DNA of 64,000 bases from Bacteroidota bacterium (GTDB lineage Bacteria; Bacteroidota; Bacteroidia; 2-12-FULL-35-15), in assembly GCA_025963715.1 (NCBI GenBank), contig JAOQAG010000012.1, forward strand, positions 117,681 to 181,680, read 5' to 3'. The translations under genes were made by a program, and so were the position numbers. The notes under the pieces are model-generated. The model had not been told where the DNA came from, did not search any database, and worked only from the letters and a program-made list of their open reading frames with translations. Numbering within the stretch: position 1 is the stretch's first letter; every line of letters begins with the position of its first letter. This document shows positions 1 to 8,143 of this stretch, piece by piece.

Positions 1-2090
1 GTTGTATAGCTTGTACCAGTGGTTAACAATGTTCCGCCTGTAGGCGCATCGTACCATGATAAGCTTCCACCTGTACCGGATGCAGATAAGTTAAAAGCTG
101 CAGGACCAGGTCCGGATGCTCCCGTTCCCGATGGTGCAGGTGCTGCCAAAACAGTTACACTCGTTGGCGCTGCGTTAAATGCAGCACAAGTTCCCTGGAT
201 GGTTAAGTTGTATGTTCCGGATACAGTTGGGTGAATGGTTTGTGTATTGTCTGTAAATCCGCCCGGACCAGTCCACGCATACGATACAGCCGGAGTACTT
301 GTTAATGTATAAACGCCTGCACAAGTAGTTGCTCCTGCAGAAGTTACAGTAGGAGTTTCATCAGGATTAAGCACCACCGATACATTCGGAGAAATGTTGG
401 TACAGCCTGCTGCATTGGTTACCATAACGCTGTAATCGCCGGTAGAACCTGTAGTGATGGCTTGTGTTGTGGCATTGGTTGACCAGTGATAAGCGCTGTA
501 TCCATTTGCTGCTGTTAACGTAAGTGTTTGACCTGTACATAAGTTGTAAGGGCCGGGGATTACGTTATCTGTAATTGTACAGGTACCTTCTACAGCTGTA
601 ACAAACTGATCGGCATTTAAAGCACCGAAAGTGGTTGTACCACCTGCAGGCCAGTCGATGGTTGCAGAAGTGATTGCAGTGTTGGCACCCAAACCAAAGT
701 GTAATTGCATGGAGTTGGAAGTACCGTATGTTTCGCCTGCTCTTACTTCACGGATCTGAGTTCCGAAAGCACCGTGAATGGTTACACGGGCACCGATTGC
801 ATTGTGGTTACTTGTTGTTCCGGTAAGGTTAAAAGTAATGTAGTGATTTGTATTTGAAGTAGAGTTCAGGTACAAGAAATCGTTGGTAGAAGTTGGTGTG
901 TTGTATACATCACCGTAAGAAGCAAACACATCTACTTTTCCATCGTGGTTCAGATCTCCTGTTGCAAATGAAAGCATTCCGTTTGATTGCGAAGGAAATG
1001 TTCCTGTGATTGCAGTAAACGTTTTATCACCATTGTTGTGATATACCCAGTATGAATCTCCTGATCCGCCACCTGATAATAAAATATCCAGGTAACCATC
1101 GTTATCAAAATCTTCCAGGATGGACTCAATTCCATCGGTGTTAAAGTTGAAAAGAGTAGTTGATGTAATGTCTGTAAAATGACCTGTTCCGTCGTTTTCC
1201 AAAATCTGGCTGGCTCCGGTATGGTTCATCATTACCACATCAAAATCGCCATCATTATCAATGTCACCAAAGCTGGTGGTCCAGGTTTGACGAAAGTTGG
1301 TCACTTCAATTCCATAGGTTCCGGAAGCTTCCGTGTACACGTTGCTACCATTGTTTACGAACAGGCGGTCTCTTCTTCTTTGATCGGTGCTGCTGGAAGT
1401 ACTCTGACGGCAGTGTGCAATGTAAAGATCCAAATCCCCATCGTTGTCAAAATCCAGCCATACGCTGCCGTAGTTGCCAGAATCATATGGATCAGAACCG
1501 CCATAAAACATACCAGGATTAATGTTGGTATTGATGATTGCAGAAGTAGGCGCTTGTAAATTAAGGGTACCTGTTGTGTTTTTGTAAATTTTCATGTAAT
1601 CCACATCGTCACAAACCGCTAAATCCACCCAACCGTCGTTATCAAAATCACCGAATGTGATATTTTGAACGAAGTATGAACCGCTTAATGTGGTAATTGT
1701 TTTGGTGATGGTAGTACCTGACCAGGCTAATTTAACAAGATAAAGCGCACCGTTTGTTCCGGTTGCCACATCTTTCCAGCCATTGTGATCCACATCGGCC
1801 ACAGCCATGCCCCATACACGGCCACCGCCGGTAATTGCACCAAGGTTGTAATGTGTAAAAGTTCCGTCCTGGTTTTGCATGTCGATCACAAGCGTAGTTG
1901 CGCCATCCATTTTAACGATGTCGTCAAGCCCGTCGTTATTTACATCGACAACAGAAACAGAGTTTCCACTATGAGAAACAGCACTGATTAAGCTGTTTGA
2001 ATTTGTAAATGCAAACTGGGCGTAAGAGCTGGTGGCTCCTAACACACAGGACGCAAATACAAGTGAGCGATAGAGTGTAGATTTTACCAT
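1..2090 (-). CDS. Secreted FG-GAP/VCBS repeat protein with ASPIC/UnbV domain (3' end outside window)
   Basis: The reading frame is open from an ATG at 2090 to the window edge, giving about 696 codons without the C-terminus. A signal peptide ending near SSYAQ is followed by seven calcium-binding loops of the DxDxDGxxD kind, for example DVNNDGLDD, DFDNDGWVD, DFDNDGDLD and DLNHDGKVD, spread over residues ~48-390. These are typical of FG-GAP/VCBS beta-propeller blades. Residues ~430-490 match the ASPIC/UnbV domain (IGARVTIHG, REVRAGETYG, LHFGLG, IDWPAGG). Ig-like modules rich in Thr and Gly follow, with a GGSLSWYDAPTGG stretch common in Bacteroidota adhesins. A T9SS sorting domain is expected beyond the edge but is not visible. 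Inferred role: an extracellular, surface-attached or released protein of unknown ligand. It lies 72 nt downstream of the cytochrome gene on the same strand, so co-transcription is possible. Confidence 0.9.
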   Translation of the reverse strand, partial: MVKSTLYRSLVFASCVLGATSSYAQFAFTNSNSLISAVSHSGNSVSVVDVNNDGLDDIVKMDGATTLVIDMQNQDGTFTHYNLGAITGGGRVWGMAVADVDHNGWKDVATGTNGALYLVKLAWSGTTITKTITTLSGSYFVQNITFGDFDNDGWVDLAVCDDVDYMKIYKNTTGTLNLQAPTSAIINTNINPGMFYGGSDPYDSGNYGSVWLDFDNDGDLDLYIAHCRQSTSSSTDQRRRDRLFVNNGSNVYTEASGTYGIEVTNFRQTWTTSFGDIDNDGDFDVVMMNHTGASQILENDGTGHFTDITSTTLFNFNTDGIESILEDFDNDGYLDILLSGGGSGDSYWVYHNNGDKTFTAITGTFPSQSNGMLSFATGDLNHDGKVDVFASYGDVYNTPTSTNDFLYLNSTSNTNHYITFNLTGTTSNHNAIGARVTIHGAFGTQIREVRAGETYGTSNSMQLHFGLGANTAITSATIDWPAGGTTTFGALNADQFVTAVEGTCTITDNVIPGPYNLCTGQTLTLTAANGYSAYHWSTNATTQAITTGSTGDYSVMVTNAAGCTNISPNVSVVLNPDETPTVTSAGATTCAGVYTLTSTPAVSYAWTGPGGFTDNTQTIHPTVSGTYNLTIQGTCAAFNAAPTSVTVLAAPAPSGTGASGPGPAAFNLSASGTGGSLSWYDAPTGGTLLTTGTSYT

Positions 2091-2162
2091 TTGTTTCGAG
2101 TTAAGTTGTTTGATTTGAAAGAGTTAATTTAAGTTTAGAGATATATAAAGTAAAACAATGTT

Positions 2163-4112
2163 TTATGATTTCACAACTTTTTTATAATATATTTTTTTGC
2201 TGGTTTGGATCCTTATATAATATATACCTGCCGCTGCCGGAAGATCAAAAGTAAGCTCCTGCTGGTAGGATACATTTGCAAGCTCCAGCGGATGTTTTCC
2301 GTCTGTGGTATACACATCTATTAACTTGATTAGTTCACCGTATTCGGATGCAACGGTAATTTTTCCGTCGTGTGTAATTGTTGGCCATACTTTAATGTTG
2401 CTTGCTGCAAGCTCTGTAGCGCCGGTAGTTAATCCTACGCCTACTAAACTATCTGCCACCATCAGGAAAGGGCTTTTATCCGCATTGTTATACATATCCT
2501 TAAAGCGGTTGATCTCTGTTGCCGACATGGTAAACAACGATGCCACCCATTTTGGCGGAACGGCCTGGTAATACATTTTTGCACGGATCTTTAACGATCC
2601 CGACCAGCCGGTGATGGGTGCACGGTAATGCACATAATCGGAACCGCTGCCTTCCACGCTGCTTGTTTTGTTAAAATCATCATCGGCATTTGCATCCGCA
2701 GATACCAGTGTGGTATCGTATACCGGCGAAGAAGTAGTGAACCCGGCAGGCGGAATGCGGTTATCTTTTAAAAGTATAGCTGCACGCTCGAGGATGGAAG
2801 TAAAATTGCCATTTACATCGCCCGGTACTTCTTCGTAGATCTGCGGCACATTGGATTGTTTGATCACATCGTGGTGCGGCTCATAAGCCGGATTCTCTCC
2901 GATCACATGCTGCTGTGCATCAAATGTTCCGGATTTAAAAACGGTATCCGTTGCATCGGTAATTACCAATTGTAAAACGGCACGGCGGGATGGATATCCC
3001 GACGGGAATTTATGCCCGGCTTTGTTGAGCACTTTTACTTTAAAATAAGCAGTGTCGGCAGTAACGCTGTCCAGGATAATGTTCATGTCGATCGCTTTGG
3101 TTCTCAACAGATCAGTAGTAGCCACAATGGTAGAATCAAATTTATCGTCGGGCACATCCACATCCAGGCTGTCCTTGTTATTTTTGATCAGGTTGAGCAT
3201 GAAATAATTGGCACCCTGAAATTTATGCTGGTTGAACGGTGTGCGTGCTGTTAAACCTCCGGTACTGTTGGAAAGGATAATGGCATCCTGGATCTGCGGC
3301 ATGTGGCAGGTCTGGCATTTTACATCGTTACCGGGGTATTGTGAATTAACATATTCGTGATACGTGGCCTGTTCCACAAAATAACCGCCGGTATAAGCGC
3401 CGCTCAGGTCGGCTGTTTGCGTGATCAGCGTATGGCAGGAGGAACACAAACGGCCCTGATCCATGTGATTGCTGTAGGTAGGTGTAAATCCTTCGTACAG
3501 CTGCATCGGACCAACGTAAGGCGATGTGAACGGACCGTATTCCACATGCGTGGTATCGTATGGAATGTTGCCGGAAAAGAAATTACCAAGCCCAAGCCTG
3601 TTTGCACCGATGGCGTGGCAGGCACCGCAGGAAACGCCATCGCTGCCCAGCGAATCATTTTCCAGATCGTTTAACGTATAATAGGGGTGCCCGTGGTATT
3701 TGGCCGTATACGCACCAAGCGGTGCGTGGCAATCGAGGCATTTGTTCTGTAATTCGTTGGCATGAGCAGGATTGATCATGATCTCCTGGCGTACTTTTGC
3801 TTTCCAGAAAGGATCTTTGGCGCTGAGTGCCATCATGGAGCTTTCCCAGCGGTCTACGAGGTTTACGTCGTTACCCGCTTCGTCGATGCTGGCGGTATGT
3901 GCCGAATCATACCCGTGACAGCCGCGGCAGCTGGAAGAGGGTAAAAAATATTCACCGGCAGCAATCGGCGCCATCCGCAAGGTGTCGCGGAATGCCTCAA
4001 TCTGATCAATGGTGTGGTATTTATAGCTGCTGCCTTCGGAAGAGGCTGAATTCATGAATTTAAATCCGATGGCAAGTCCAATAAAAATAAAAAGAATAGT
4101 AATTTTTTTCAT
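2163..4112 (-). CDS. Five-haem c-type cytochrome with T9SS type A sorting domain
   Basis: This 649-residue protein has an N-terminal hydrophobic signal segment (residues ~4-20) and five CxxCH haem-attachment motifs: CRGCH 62-66, CLDCH 125-129, CGACH 162-166, CSSCH 223-227 and CQTCH 266-270. The second half has NKAGHKFPSGYPSRR (~370-385), a motif I know from multihaem cytochrome families, where the extra His may serve as an axial ligand. The last ~80 residues form a T9SS type A-like C-terminal domain ending GIYYIRI...KKVVKS. Seen: the motifs and the tail. Known: CxxCH cysteines bind haem covalently in the periplasm, and T9SS tails direct export across the outer membrane. Inferred: a haem protein exposed on or released from the cell surface, perhaps in electron transfer or nitrogen/sulfur oxyanion chemistry. 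Substrate unknown. Confidence 0.88.
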   Translation of the reverse strand: MKKITILFIFIGLAIGFKFMNSASSEGSSYKYHTIDQIEAFRDTLRMAPIAAGEYFLPSSSCRGCHGYDSAHTASIDEAGNDVNLVDRWESSMMALSAKDPFWKAKVRQEIMINPAHANELQNKCLDCHAPLGAYTAKYHGHPYYTLNDLENDSLGSDGVSCGACHAIGANRLGLGNFFSGNIPYDTTHVEYGPFTSPYVGPMQLYEGFTPTYSNHMDQGRLCSSCHTLITQTADLSGAYTGGYFVEQATYHEYVNSQYPGNDVKCQTCHMPQIQDAIILSNSTGGLTARTPFNQHKFQGANYFMLNLIKNNKDSLDVDVPDDKFDSTIVATTDLLRTKAIDMNIILDSVTADTAYFKVKVLNKAGHKFPSGYPSRRAVLQLVITDATDTVFKSGTFDAQQHVIGENPAYEPHHDVIKQSNVPQIYEEVPGDVNGNFTSILERAAILLKDNRIPPAGFTTSSPVYDTTLVSADANADDDFNKTSSVEGSGSDYVHYRAPITGWSGSLKIRAKMYYQAVPPKWVASLFTMSATEINRFKDMYNNADKSPFLMVADSLVGVGLTTGATELAASNIKVWPTITHDGKITVASEYGELIKLIDVYTTDGKHPLELANVSYQQELTFDLPAAAGIYYIRIQTSKKIYYKKVVKS

Positions 4113-4259
4113 GCGTGAAGTTTAAATATCCTAAAAACAAATGTAACTAAACAGAACTAAAAGTAAAAGTAAAAAGCGGTGAAAAGAAATAATACATCGG
4201 TTTTATTTATATTTGAAATCGTTAGCATTGCTGCACGCTTTTATTCATAAAAACCGACA

Positions 4260-5477
4260 TTGGAATTCAGGGATTACATACAATCACACATCAGCGATAG
4301 TACGATTAAAACGGAGCTGGAACGATCGTACCCGTATTACCGGCATCTTACCCCGGAATTAAAGCAACGGTTTATAAACCGCTGTTCCGCTTTTATCGAA
4401 TTAAAAAAATTTGCAGGGCGCCAGGGGCTTGTTATTTCGGATCCGGTGCGCATTATTATTACGGCGTGTGCGGTGCAGGTTACGTTTGGGCTCGATAGCT
4501 TTACGCTGGATACGTTTGAATATGTGCTGGTATACCCGGATGTATATGAATCTCCGGCAACGGGGCAGCTGCACAAGGGTGAAACGAGCATGAACGGCTT
4601 TATCTGCTTTAGCTGGAAACACATTTTAGAAGGGATTGAGGACCAGCACGACAATTACAACCTGGGCTTGCATGAATGGACGCATGCGCTGCGGTTCAAC
4701 AGTATTAAGTATGAGGTAACGGATTATTTTTTTGATGGTTATATCAATAAATGGATCGCCAATGCGGTGCATGAGTTTACACGGTTAAAAAACGGGAGGC
4801 AAAGCATTTTCCGGCGTTACGGCGCTACCAATATTCACGAATTTTTTAGTGTGTGCATCGAGCATTTTTTTGAATCGCCGGAGGAGTTCCGCACAAAGCT
4901 GCCCGACCTGTTTAATCAAACCTGCATTTTATTGAACCAGGTACCGGCAAAAGAACAGTCGGCACAGATCAATGTGCGCAACCAGTTGATGGAGCTGAAC
5001 AATGCGGAACAGAAAGAGGATCAGCCTTTGTATTCTCTGGAAGCATCGCTGTACCGGACGCTGATGAATTTTGGCAGCCGGATCATTTATTTCGGGCTTG
5101 TGTTATTTATTTTATTGCTTCAGCATAACAAAGCGGCCACGATCCTTGCTTTTTTTCTTTGCTTGTTTGCCGTTTTTATGATCAACAACGAATATTTCAC
5201 GATCCGCTTTTATGCTAACCATATTTACCTGCAAAAAGGGTTTATCAATTCTTTGTCGACACAACAAACGGTGAATTATTATTCGTTGATAAAAATGGAG
5301 ATCTACGAGGGGAACAACGACGAGGAGCATGGTTTTGTATTTGAATTAAAATATTATGACGGTTCGCGCTTTATTAAGCGCAGGGCTTATTCGAACTCGG
5401 TGCGGATTCCGGAGGAAGAAATAAAAACACTGATGCAACAAAAAAATGTTACGGTACTTTTCCCTTCATTCAATTAA
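4260..5477 (+). CDS. MtfA-like (M90) zinc metallopeptidase with C-terminal membrane and PH-like region
   Basis: This 405-residue protein has the zinc motif HEWTH at 138-142 and a downstream RYGATNIHEFF segment (~186-196) that matches the third-ligand region of MtfA, where family members usually have a Glu. The N-terminal ~240 residues cover the whole MtfA-like domain. Beyond it are two hydrophobic segments (~272-288 and ~292-308) and a beta-rich tail resembling a bacterial PH-like domain, which E. coli MtfA lacks. The start is TTG at 4260, because no in-frame ATG precedes the conserved region. The RidA gene begins 18 nt after the stop, so the two probably share a transcript. MtfA is known as a peptidase and as a Mlc-binding regulator of sugar uptake in enterobacteria. 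That regulatory role should not be assumed here. Confidence 0.82.
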   Translation: MEFRDYIQSHISDSTIKTELERSYPYYRHLTPELKQRFINRCSAFIELKKFAGRQGLVISDPVRIIITACAVQVTFGLDSFTLDTFEYVLVYPDVYESPATGQLHKGETSMNGFICFSWKHILEGIEDQHDNYNLGLHEWTHALRFNSIKYEVTDYFFDGYINKWIANAVHEFTRLKNGRQSIFRRYGATNIHEFFSVCIEHFFESPEEFRTKLPDLFNQTCILLNQVPAKEQSAQINVRNQLMELNNAEQKEDQPLYSLEASLYRTLMNFGSRIIYFGLVLFILLLQHNKAATILAFFLCLFAVFMINNEYFTIRFYANHIYLQKGFINSLSTQQTVNYYSLIKMEIYEGNNDEEHGFVFELKYYDGSRFIKRRAYSNSVRIPEEEIKTLMQQKNVTVLFPSFN

Positions 5478-5495
5478 AACTAAAAATTATACATT

Positions 5496-5876
5496 ATGAA
5501 AAAGATCATTACAAGTAAAAATGCGCCTGCACCAATCGGGCCATACAGCCATGGCGTGGTAGTTGGCAATATGCTTTTTGTAAGCGGCCAGGTGGGCAAG
5601 CATCCTGTAAGCGGCGAACTGATGCTGAACGATATTAAAACAGAAACCACCATGGTGATGGAAAATGTAAAAGGAATTTTAACGGATGCGGGAATGGAGT
5701 TCGCTCACGTTGTAAAAACCACTATTTTTTTAACGGACATGAATAATTTTGCGATGGTGAATGAGGTGTACGGTTCTTATTTTAAAGGCGATTATCCGGC
5801 GCGTGAAACGGTGCAGGTGTCGAAGCTGCCGCTGAATGTGAATGTGGAGATTAGTGTTATCGCAGTAAAGGAATAA
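5496..5876 (+). CDS. ridA: RidA family 2-iminobutanoate/2-iminopropanoate deaminase
   Basis: At 126 residues the length fits the RidA/YjgF/YER057c family. Diagnostic segments are APAPIGPYSHG near the N-terminus, LFVSGQVG, VVKTTIFLTDM, and PARETVQV near residues 100-108 with the Arg that binds the substrate carboxylate in active RidA enzymes. RidA hydrolyses reactive enamine/imine intermediates released by PLP enzymes such as threonine dehydratase, protecting other PLP enzymes in the cytoplasm. The gene starts 18 nt after the MtfA-like peptidase stop, an operon-like spacing. A repeated 3'-proximal module (AAGTTCAAAG... TTTGCTG) begins four bases after its stop codon, the same position it takes after three other genes in this window. 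Confidence 0.93.
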   Translation: MKKIITSKNAPAPIGPYSHGVVVGNMLFVSGQVGKHPVSGELMLNDIKTETTMVMENVKGILTDAGMEFAHVVKTTIFLTDMNNFAMVNEVYGSYFKGDYPARETVQVSKLPLNVNVEISVIAVKE

Positions 5877-5880
5877 AAAG

Positions 5881-5918
5881 AAGTTCAAAGTCGGAAGTTC
5901 AAAGTTCAAAGTTTGCTG
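5881..5918 (+). repeat. 3'-proximal repeat module after ridA
   Basis: The block starts AAGTTCAAAG, repeats that word with variation and ends GTTTGCTG, directly after the ridA stop. Related blocks follow the stops of the genes ending at 8144 (minus), 58335 (plus) and 58753 (minus), always in the same orientation relative to the gene. Confidence 0.55.
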
Positions 5919-5990
5919 TACGCAGATGCTGTATGTTCACTGGTTCAATGTTCATTGGTTTGCTTTCCGCTGATGCTGTGTGTTTTTTGA

Positions 5991-6097
5991 ACCACATAAG
6001 GCACAAAAGAACACATAAGAACTTTACCCGAAAATAGTATACATCTCAAACATTGTAACAGGCTTCGCCTTATATTTTCTTTTGTGCCTTATGTGGT
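5991..6097. repeat. CCACATAAGG-type long inverted repeat
   Basis: The left arm 5991-6020 (ACCACATAAGGCACAAAAGA and on) pairs with the right arm 6067-6097 (ending TTTTGTGCCTTATGTGGT). The outer 20 or so positions match exactly and the inner part is imperfect. The same arms occur at 23568-23751, 48960-49089 and 58449-58480. The rest of the 5877-6142 gap holds no reading frame I can support. Confidence 0.6.
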
Positions 6098-6142
6098 GAA
6101 AAAAATCTTAGGATTTTAATACTTTTCTTGTTTCAAATTCAA

Positions 6143-6177
6143 AAAAAAATCCTTCTGAAATTCAGAAGGATTTTTTT
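6143..6177. terminator. Bidirectional intrinsic terminator
   Basis: A near-perfect hairpin with the stem AATCCTTCTGAA paired to TTCAGAAGGATT is flanked by an A-run on the left and seven Ts on the right. It sits between ridA (plus) and the convergent membrane-protein gene, whose stop begins at 6179, and could end transcription from both sides. Confidence 0.75.
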
Positions 6178-6178
6178 A

Positions 6179-6640
6179 TTAAAAACCGGTGGTTTGTGCC
6201 GGTCGTGTTTGTTCTAATTTGCGTTTGTATCCGGCTATTTTCACCCAATAAATAATCCAGCAAACAAAGTAACCGATGATTGCGAGGAAGTTCAGGAGTG
6301 GAATAACGCAACAGCAACCCAATACACAATAAGCAATGCCAATTCCGGCACCCGGGCGATCTTCGTCCGCCTGAATGTTCCGTTTCTGGAATTCTGCTTT
6401 GAGTGAATCAGCGATCCTGTTTACCATAATGAATTGCCAAACGATCCCAAACAATGGAATGAATACCATCCAAACCTGTCCGGGAGGCATTTTTTGGTTT
6501 TCCGGGCTTACAGCTTCCAGTGTTCTTTGTAAGGTTAACAGATAAAGGATAACCAACACCAGGCCTATAATAAACACAATAAATGCGATGATAACGAAGA
6601 CGGCAAGAAATGCTGAATCCAAACCCGAGCTATAATACAT
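6179..6640 (-). CDS. Small four-helix membrane protein, unknown function
   Basis: This 153-residue protein has hydrophobic segments at ~10-36, ~55-72, ~98-118 and ~120-135. The stretch QKMPPGQVWMVFIPLFGIVWQ followed by NRIADSL resembles the membrane part of DUF4339-containing proteins and uncharacterised Bacteroidota membrane proteins. There is no catalytic signature, and a CCC run lies at ~108-110 inside a membrane segment. It is the last of three small membrane-protein genes on this strand; the other two are clear paralogues of each other, while this one differs from them. The function is not known. Confidence 0.7.
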   Translation of the reverse strand: MYYSSGLDSAFLAVFVIIAFIVFIIGLVLVILYLLTLQRTLEAVSPENQKMPPGQVWMVFIPLFGIVWQFIMVNRIADSLKAEFQKRNIQADEDRPGAGIGIAYCVLGCCCVIPLLNFLAIIGYFVCWIIYWVKIAGYKRKLEQTRPAQTTGF

Positions 6641-6695
6641 ATTTTATTTTTTAATGAATTGTTATTTGGTGCAGAGCAGATTTCCTGAATGCAAC

Positions 6696-7169
6696 TTATT
6701 TCATTGCTTTTAAGTTGGCTGCATACATTGCAATAAATGCTGCTGTAACGATTGCCATGAACCAACCACCGCCGATAATGCTAAGAACCAGGATCAAACC
6801 GTTTACAACAGTGTAAATGATAAAGCCTGATTTTTTTTGCTGCCACATTTTTACTGTGCCAAAAATTGATAATCCTGACAAGATCAACAGAACAAGGAAA
6901 GCAATCACGAAAACGGTTGTTCCCATGCTCATCAGTCCACCTGCAGCCTGCATAGCAGCTGGATCAGGAGTCATACCATCCGCATTTTGCTGTTCCATAG
7001 CTGATGCCATTCCAACTCCAAGCATTCCTAAAATCCAGCCCGAAGCAACCATTCCGATGATGGAAATTAAAGCAAAAAATCCGCTTCCGATGAAGCTTAA
7101 AATACATAATACTGTTAAAAATTGTGGTCTTGTTGCTGGCACAGCAGCTTCTGTAGTCATTTCTTCCAT
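6696..7169 (-). CDS. Small four-helix membrane protein (paralogue of the next gene upstream)
   Basis: This 157-residue protein has a short polar N-terminus and then RPQFLTVLCILSFIGSG, which is nearly the same as RPQLLTVLCVLSFIWIG in the 7336-7788 product. Four hydrophobic segments are visible at ~17-50, ~85-105, ~118-132 and ~136-150. A Met/Ala/Gly-rich segment of about 25 residues lies between helices 2 and 3. Both proteins end with a similar helix (AAFIAMYAANLKAMK against ALFVAMYSLNMRFMN), so they arose by duplication. No enzyme motif is present and the role is unknown. The start ATG at 7169 is followed directly by an acidic MEEMTTE leader with no signal peptide. Confidence 0.72.
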   Translation of the reverse strand: MEEMTTEAAVPATRPQFLTVLCILSFIGSGFFALISIIGMVASGWILGMLGVGMASAMEQQNADGMTPDPAAMQAAGGLMSMGTTVFVIAFLVLLILSGLSIFGTVKMWQQKKSGFIIYTVVNGLILVLSIIGGGWFMAIVTAAFIAMYAANLKAMK

Positions 7170-7335
7170 AGTGTTTGTTTTTGGTGTTAGTTAGTTTTAT
7201 GTTTTGTTTGTTGTAGCTAATTAATGAAAAAAAAGAAACGCTCAAAAATTTTGTAATGAGAACTTATTAACATTTGAGCATTCTTTGTTTATAACATCAA
7301 TTCAACCGGCTACTAATCAAGCGGTTCGAAAAAAA

Positions 7336-7788
7336 CTAATTCATAAATCTCATGTTAAGAGAATACATGGCCACAAACAAAGCAGGGATAAATGCGGAAA
7401 AAAGATTAAACTGGATCCCTAACATGACGATGGGAAGGAAAAATAAAAGGATGTTGGCAATGGTATAAAAGTGAAAACCGTTCTTTTTTAATTTCCACAT
7501 CATGATAACACCCGTTAATTCCAGTATGTTCAATAAAATTACAGGAAGATAATATTTCCAGCCTGCCTGAAAAACGGTGATCACATCCACATCGCGCTCC
7601 GGATCAAACTGTGGATTGGTTTTAAGGATCTGCACCATTATATCCGATAACGGAGTTATAACCAATGCACCAAAAGTTGTGAGCCCTATCCAGATAAATG
7701 ACAGGACGCATAATACAGTTAAAAGCTGCGGCCGCACAGGCGCGGGTTGCTGCTGGTTAAATTCCTGAAACTCATTAAAATCATCCAT
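7336..7788 (-). CDS. Small four-helix membrane protein (paralogue of 6696-7169)
   Basis: This 150-residue protein starts with an acidic/Gln-rich leader (MDDFNEFQEFNQQQ), then a helix containing RPQLLTVLCVLSFI, a periplasmic or cytoplasmic loop with an acidic DPERDVDV segment, and three more hydrophobic segments. The shared first and last helices show it to be a paralogue of the 6696-7169 product. 166 nt separate the two genes, so they may have separate transcripts. The function is unknown. Confidence 0.72.
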   Translation of the reverse strand: MDDFNEFQEFNQQQPAPVRPQLLTVLCVLSFIWIGLTTFGALVITPLSDIMVQILKTNPQFDPERDVDVITVFQAGWKYYLPVILLNILELTGVIMMWKLKKNGFHFYTIANILLFFLPIVMLGIQFNLFSAFIPALFVAMYSLNMRFMN

Positions 7789-8138
7789 ATCTACTAAATA
7801 CTAATTTTTACTAATGTACTAATCTGTGTTCAACGAAATAACGAATTTATCGAATAACGAATCTGCGTTATGTACTAATTTGAACCACAAAAGAAAACAA
7901 AAGATTTCTGTGGTGGACTGTGTGAAGTGGTTTGTGACCAAAGCCCGTTAAAAAACAATTAACTCTTTTTCTCTTTTCGCCTTTGTGCCTTCGTGGTAAA
8001 AAACGCTCCGAAGGAGCCACAACAAAAGCTCATTTTCTTCTTTTCCTTCTGAGTGCTTTTCTTAGTGCCTAAGTGGTAAAAACGCTCCGAAGGAGCACAC
8101 ACAGCAAAATTAAACTTTCCAAATTAAACTTTGAACTG
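7789..8138. repeat. Composite intergenic repeat region with hairpin terminators (no gene)
   Basis: This gap of 355 bases holds no convincing reading frame. On the minus strand, reading from the M61 stop at 8144, it contains an AAGTTCAAAG-like block, TTTGCTGTGTG, the hairpin GCTCCTTCGGAGC at 8084-8096 followed by GTTTTT, and ACCACTTAGGCACTAAG. A second copy of the hairpin lies at 8005-8017 with ACCACGAAGGCAC. The hairpin plus T-tract should work as an intrinsic terminator for the peptidase gene. At 7793-7830 lies a phrase with CTACTAAATACTAAT and AATCTGTGTT that recurs near 28578-28620. Confidence 0.6.
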
Positions 8139-8143
8139 ATTTT

